Below are positions 32,785-36,553 of a DNA stretch of 36,553 bases, one piece after another; the first letter of the stretch is position 1, and every line of letters starts with the position of its first letter. The notes beneath the pieces are model-generated. The model was not told the origin of the DNA. It did not search any database and saw nothing but the letters and a program-made list of their open reading frames with translations. The position numbers were made by a program, and so were the translations under genes. The stretch lies in contig JAIXSR010000109.1 of assembly GCA_027484605.1 (NCBI GenBank), positions 1 to 36,553 of the forward strand. Reading direction: 5' to 3'. The DNA is from Hyphomicrobiales bacterium. Its GTDB lineage: Bacteria; Pseudomonadota; Alphaproteobacteria; Rhizobiales; Beijerinckiaceae.

Positions 32785-34293
32785 ATGACCGCGCTGCTCG
32801 AAGGTTTCCACATGGTCATGGCCCCGGATGTGCTGATCGCGATCCTCGCATCCGCCGTCTATGGCCTCGTCGTCGGCTCGCTGCCCGGCCTGTCGGCGAC
32901 GATGGCCACCGCCCTGCTCGTGCCCGTGACATTCTATCTCTCGCCGATCGCGGCGGTGGCGACGATCATCACCGCCTCTGCCATGGCGATTTTCTCGGGG
33001 GATATCCCCGGCTGCCTCATGCGTATTCCCGGCACGCCCGCTTCGGCCGCCTATACGGACGAGGCCTATGCGATGACAAGGAAGGGACAGGCGGAAACCG
33101 CGCTCGGAATCTGCCTCTGGTTCTCCGCCCTTGGCGGCATTGCCGGCACCCTGTCGCTGATCCTCATGGCGCCCGCGCTCGCGGAAGTCGCCCTCTCCTT
33201 CTCGACCTTCGAATATTTCTGGCTCGCCATCCTGGGCCTGATGTGCGCGACGCTTGTTGCCCGGACCTCGCCGATCAAGGCGATCGCCGCGATGCTGCTC
33301 GGGCTCCTCATTTCCTGCATCGGCATCGAGAACCCCGCCGGAACGCCGCGTTTCACCTTCGGTTCGACCGATCTCCTCGGGGGGATCGAGGTCATCCCTG
33401 CCCTTGTCGGCGTCTTTGCGCTGGCCGAAGTGATGCGGGCCCTCACGCAGAAGGACATGCCCCCGATCCCGCATCGCCGCCTTGGCTCCATCCTCAAAGG
33501 GCAATGGGAGCTCACCAAGGCCTATCCCAAGCAGCAGGTCCGCGGGAACATTGTCGGCATCATCATCGGTGTCCTGCCGGGGGCTGGTGCCGATATGGCG
33601 GCCTGGGTTTCCTATGCGATGGCGAAGCGGTTTTCCAAGGAGCCCGAAAAGTTCGGCACCGGCCATCCCGAAGGGCTGATCGAGGCCGGCGCCAGCAACA
33701 ATGCCAGCCTCGCCTCGGGGTGGGTGCCCTCGCTGCTTTTCGCCATTCCCGGCGACACGATCACCGCCATTGCCATCGGCGTCCTGTACATGAAAGGGCT
33801 CAATCCCGGCCCGACGCTCTTCACCGAGAAGGCGTCCAGCATGTATGCGCTCTACATCATCTTCATTCTCGCCAATATCATCATGATCCCGCTCGGAATC
33901 ATGATGATCCGGGCTTCGAGCCATATTCTCCGGGTTCCGCGCGCGCTGGTCATGCCCGTGATCCTGGTGTTCTGCGCGGTCGGGTCCTTCGCCACAGGCG
34001 GCAACAACCTGTTCGCCGTTCTGGTTGTCGCAGCCTTCGGCCTTGTCGGCTTCACGATGGAGAAGAACGGCTATCCCGTTGCCGCGATGGTGCTCGGCAT
34101 CGTCATGGGCACGATGGTCGAGCAGAGCTTCGTGACATCGCTGATCAAGTCCGACGGGTCGGTCCTGCCCTTCCTGAGCCGCCCGATCTCGGCCATCCTC
34201 GCGCTCTGCACCTTCATCGCGCTGTTCTGGCCGTTCTTCGCCTGGCTGCGGCGCTACAAGGCGAGCCTCGACGCCGCCTCGCCGGCGAGATAA
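32785..34293 (+). CDS. tctA: Tripartite tricarboxylate transporter large permease
   Basis: A 502-residue protein with about 12 membrane helices. TctA signatures are GLVVGSLPGLSATMATALLVP near the N terminus, FSGDIPGCLMRIPGTPASAAYTDEAYAM, and the second repeat GVLPGAGADMAAWVSYAMAK with EGLIEAGASNNASLASGWVPSL. It is the ion-coupled transport subunit and works with TctB and a TctC-type binding protein. It could also serve the orphan tctC at 16923-17924. Its last 40 bases overlap the convergent flavoprotein gene. Confidence 0.96.
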   Translation: MTALLEGFHMVMAPDVLIAILASAVYGLVVGSLPGLSATMATALLVPVTFYLSPIAAVATIITASAMAIFSGDIPGCLMRIPGTPASAAYTDEAYAMTRKGQAETALGICLWFSALGGIAGTLSLILMAPALAEVALSFSTFEYFWLAILGLMCATLVARTSPIKAIAAMLLGLLISCIGIENPAGTPRFTFGSTDLLGGIEVIPALVGVFALAEVMRALTQKDMPPIPHRRLGSILKGQWELTKAYPKQQVRGNIVGIIIGVLPGAGADMAAWVSYAMAKRFSKEPEKFGTGHPEGLIEAGASNNASLASGWVPSLLFAIPGDTITAIAIGVLYMKGLNPGPTLFTEKASSMYALYIIFILANIIMIPLGIMMIRASSHILRVPRALVMPVILVFCAVGSFATGGNNLFAVLVVAAFGLVGFTMEKNGYPVAAMVLGIVMGTMVEQSFVTSLIKSDGSVLPFLSRPISAILALCTFIALFWPFFAWLRRYKASLDAASPAR

Positions 34294-35654
34294 CCGAAGG
34301 CGACGGCCGTCAGCAGGCCGTTGCCGGAAAGATAGCCCGAGGCATCCGGGCCCGAGACGCCGGCTGCCGCCCCGCCGACCGCGAAGAGGTTCGGGAAGGG
34401 CGTCCCGTCCCCGGCCAGCACGCGGGCCTCGGCATCAATGCCCAGCCCGCCCTGCGTATGGAACAATGCCCCCGTGATCTTCACGGCGCAGAAGGGCGCG
34501 GCCAGCGGCGCTGCATCCTTCCAGATCCGCCCCTGGGCGTCCGGTTTGCCCGTGCGACGGGCCTCGTCGATGGCGGCGGCTGTCGCGGCCAGGGCCGCCT
34601 CCGGCAGGCCGAGGCGACGGGCCAGGGCCGGAAGGTCCAGCGCCTCGATCAGCGCGCCGGCGGCCTCGATGTTCCGGAAATCCTCGAATTGCCGCGCAAT
34701 GGCGGCGATGCGGGTATCGAAGACGGAATAGGCCAGCCTTTCCGGCTGGGCCAGAACGGCGGCCGCCTGTTCGGAATAGCCGCGGGATTCATCCGAGAAG
34801 CGCTCGCCGCGGATGTTCACCTGAAACCCGCCCTCGGTCATCGTCGCCCAGGTCAGCAGGATGCCATGGGGCTCGGCCACCGATCCATGGCCCTGATGGC
34901 CGGACAGGTCGACCAGCTGCGCGCCGAGCGCCCTTCCCCAGAGCACGGCCTCGCCCTGATTGCCGGGATGGCCGAAATAAAGCGCGTCCTTCAACCCGGG
35001 AATGTGTTCCGCAACCAGTGCGCGGTTGCCGCCATAGCCATTGCAGGCGAGAACCAGCGCATGACACCCGATCCGGTCCCGCGTGCCATCCGGCCGCTCG
35101 ATCTCGACGCCCAGCAGGCGCCGGCTGCCCTTGTCCATCAGCAGCGTCCGCGCCCGGGCCTCGGTGACGATATCCACCCCTGCCCGCTCGGCGGCCTCGC
35201 GCAGATGATCCATCAGCTCGGCTCCCGAGCGCGAGGGCAGACCATGCATGCGATAGGCGGAATGGCCGGGATAGGTGAAATTGTCGATCACCGAGAAGGG
35301 CAAGCCATGGGCATCCGCCAGCCATTCGAGCGCCGGGCCGATCGCGCCGACGGCGGTCACGACACGCTGCGGATCGCCCTTGTCCTTGGCCTTGCGGCGG
35401 ATATCTCCGGCAAAGAGCGTTTTGCTGTCCTCGATGCCGGCAGCGGCCTGGAAGCGTGTTCCCGCTGCGGGGATCAGACCGGCCGAAAGGGCCGTCGAGC
35501 CGCGCGGAAGCGGGTCCCGCTCGAGGACCAGCACCTCCGCGCCGGCCTCGCGGGCCCGGAGCGCCGTGACGAGGCCGCCGGCGCCGGCGCCGATGATCAG
35601 CACACCGGTCTCGACATCGAGCGGGGTCGGCTCCATCATCCGGATCTCGGCCAT
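34254..35654 (-). CDS. FAD-dependent oxidoreductase, fumarate-reductase flavoprotein type
   Basis: A 466-residue soluble flavoprotein of the FAD_binding_2 family. It has VLIIGAGAGGLVTALRAREAG (residues 18-38), the acidic strand end LVLERD, a GSTALSAG motif, the cap region with MTEGGFQVNIRGERFSDES, and the C-terminal FHTQGGLGIDAEARVL plus FPNLFAVGGAAAGVSG. Relatives include fumarate reductase, tricarballylate dehydrogenase (TcuA) and 3-ketosteroid dehydrogenases. The convergent tricarboxylate transporter makes an organic-acid dehydrogenase plausible. GAGGAG lies nine bases before the ATG. It is divergent from the UTRA regulator. Confidence 0.85.
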   Translation of the reverse strand: MAEIRMMEPTPLDVETGVLIIGAGAGGLVTALRAREAGAEVLVLERDPLPRGSTALSAGLIPAAGTRFQAAAGIEDSKTLFAGDIRRKAKDKGDPQRVVTAVGAIGPALEWLADAHGLPFSVIDNFTYPGHSAYRMHGLPSRSGAELMDHLREAAERAGVDIVTEARARTLLMDKGSRRLLGVEIERPDGTRDRIGCHALVLACNGYGGNRALVAEHIPGLKDALYFGHPGNQGEAVLWGRALGAQLVDLSGHQGHGSVAEPHGILLTWATMTEGGFQVNIRGERFSDESRGYSEQAAAVLAQPERLAYSVFDTRIAAIARQFEDFRNIEAAGALIEALDLPALARRLGLPEAALAATAAAIDEARRTGKPDAQGRIWKDAAPLAAPFCAVKITGALFHTQGGLGIDAEARVLAGDGTPFPNLFAVGGAAAGVSGPDASGYLSGNGLLTAVAFGYLAGEAASRLAL

Positions 35655-35700
35655 GATGTGCGGCTCCTCTTTTCCCGTCCTGCGATTGCTATGTCTGCTC

Positions 35701-35741
35701 TTGACGACAGCAAAATGTTCTATACTTAATACAAATACAAG
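35701..35741. promoter_or_regulatory. AT-rich candidate operator/promoter between flavoprotein and UTRA regulator
   Basis: TTGACG (35701-35706) could be a -35 element for the plus strand, followed by an AT-rich stretch with poorly placed -10 candidates. CTATACTTAATACAAATACAAG (35720-35741, split here as CTATACTTAAT and ACAAATACAAG) contains an ATACAA direct repeat reminiscent of the 13220 and 17970 motifs. The regulator just downstream is the likely binder. Confidence 0.4.
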
Positions 35742-35779
35742 CTGGAAATTCAGACAATCCAGCAGGGAGCCGTCGGGTC

Positions 35780-36553
35780 GTGGTTGCTATCGAGCCGTCC
35801 AAGACGCAACGTCTGTATCTGCTTCTGAAGGAGCAGATCCTGAAGGGCACGCTGTCTCCCGGGCATCGCCTGCCTTCGGAACCCCAGCTCGCCGCCCAGC
35901 ACCGCCTTTCCCGCGTGACCATCCGCCGCGCCCTCGAGGGGCTGGAGCAGGACGGGCTGATCCGCCGCCAGCCCGGCGCCGGAACCTTCGTGCTGGATGC
36001 CCGGCCCCGGAAGGGCGTGGTCGGTGATCTCTCGAACATGCTGGCCCATCTCGTCGCGATGGGCCGGGCCACGCGCGCGAAGCTGCTGTCCTTCAGCTAC
36101 ATGCCGGCGCCGCTCGCCGTCTCGACGGCGCTCAAGCTCGGTGAATCCGAGCGCGTGCAGCATTCGATCCGCGTGCGCTACATCGACGATACGCCCTTCT
36201 CGCATCTCACCACCTATGTGCCGGAGCGGATCGGCGTCACCTATTCGGAAGCCGATCTCGCCAGCACGCCGCTGCTGACATTGCTCGAACGCTCCGGCGT
36301 CGTGGCCGACCGGGCCAGCCAGACCGTGACGGCCACGCTTGCCGGGCCGGAAATCGCCGAATTGCTGCAGGTCGAGATCGGCTCGCCGCTGCTGAGCATG
36401 ACACGCGTCGTATATGATGATCACGGGCGCGGGGTGGAATTCCTGTCGGCGCTCTACCGGCCTGACCTGCACAGTTTCCAGATGGAAATGACCCGGACGG
36501 GGATCGGCGCCGAGCGGCGCTGGTCGCCGGTCTCGAGCCTTGCCCGGCCGAGC
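35780..36553 (+). CDS. GntR family regulator, HutC/UTRA domain; 3' end outside window
   Basis: The frame from GTG at 35780 stays open for 258 codons to the right edge, so it is partial. It encodes a GntR winged helix-turn-helix (LYLLLKEQILKGTLSPGHRL; HRLSRVTIRRALEGLEQDGL, then RRQPGAGTFV) and a UTRA ligand-binding domain from about residue 85 (VQHSIRVRYIDDTPFSHLTTYV; SPLLSMTRVVYDDHGRGVEFLSALYRPD). UTRA is unlike the FCD domain of the other three GntR proteins here. AGGGAG lies ten bases before the GTG, and no in-frame ATG is found near the start. It is divergent from the flavoprotein and probably controls it, and perhaps tctCBA. Confidence 0.88.
   Translation, partial: MVAIEPSKTQRLYLLLKEQILKGTLSPGHRLPSEPQLAAQHRLSRVTIRRALEGLEQDGLIRRQPGAGTFVLDARPRKGVVGDLSNMLAHLVAMGRATRAKLLSFSYMPAPLAVSTALKLGESERVQHSIRVRYIDDTPFSHLTTYVPERIGVTYSEADLASTPLLTLLERSGVVADRASQTVTATLAGPEIAELLQVEIGSPLLSMTRVVYDDHGRGVEFLSALYRPDLHSFQMEMTRTGIGAERRWSPVSSLARPS

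Noticed and set aside
35701-35730. A TTGACG/TATACT sigma-70 promoter for the UTRA regulator.
   Set aside because: The spacing is only 14 bases; other -10 choices are weak, so it is listed only as a low-confidence regulatory region.
1-36553. CRISPR arrays, tRNA or rRNA genes, prophage or transposase genes.
   Set aside because: No regularly spaced repeats, RNA gene signatures or mobile-element proteins were recognised on either strand.

Overview
The window is about 36.5 kb of GC-rich DNA with dense, short-spaced operons. Two GC-rich operons read with AGGAGG-type ribosome sites, the urt/ure layout, the malonate (mat) genes and the many FCD-type GntR regulators paired with TRAP/TTT transporters point to an alphaproteobacterium, most likely of the Hyphomicrobiales (rhizobia, Bosea and relatives). 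This placement is inferred from gene content, not from a marker gene. No rRNA, tRNA, CRISPR array, insertion sequence or phage gene was seen, and no gap between genes exceeds 300 bases. It reads as chromosomal, catabolic/accessory sequence.

Region 1 (1-8218, minus strand) is a urea scavenging operon: a sigma-54 type promoter, the five-gene urea ABC transporter urtABCDE, then ureD, ureA, a small exported NTF2-like protein, a HupE/UreJ nickel permease and ureB, which runs off the left edge. ureB carries an in-frame TAG stop at codon 54 while the reading frame and family similarity continue after it. Region 2 (8435-11935) is housekeeping: a DUF2177 membrane protein, the ABC-F ATPase Uup and an HI0933-type flavoprotein.

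Region 3 (11974-17992) holds a class V (serine-glyoxylate type) aminotransferase divergent from a large FAD/Fe-S D-2-hydroxyacid dehydrogenase, a GntR/FCD regulator behind the latter, and an orphan TctC binding protein. A nearly identical 20-base AT-rich motif lies in the divergent promoter region and upstream of tctC, so these genes look like one small regulon. Region 4 (18007-23418) is a malonate locus: matR divergent from matA (malonyl-CoA decarboxylase) and matB (malonyl-CoA synthetase), followed by an unusual pair, an orphan ModA-like binding protein and an exported amidohydrolase. The matR/matA promoter region is strikingly symmetric around a perfect 16-base palindrome.

Region 5 (23415-31047) is uronate catabolism: a TRAP transporter (P, Q, M subunits) led by a 2-keto-4-pentenoate hydratase-like gene, divergent from a GntR/FCD regulator followed by kduI, kduD and uxaC. 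Region 6 (31053-36553) is a complete tripartite tricarboxylate transporter (tctC-tctB-tctA), a convergent fumarate-reductase-like flavoprotein overlapping the end of tctA, and a divergent GntR/UTRA regulator cut by the right edge.

Common themes are one GntR-family regulator per catabolic block with an AT-rich candidate operator beside it, and hairpins placed directly after binding-protein genes in three different transport operons.
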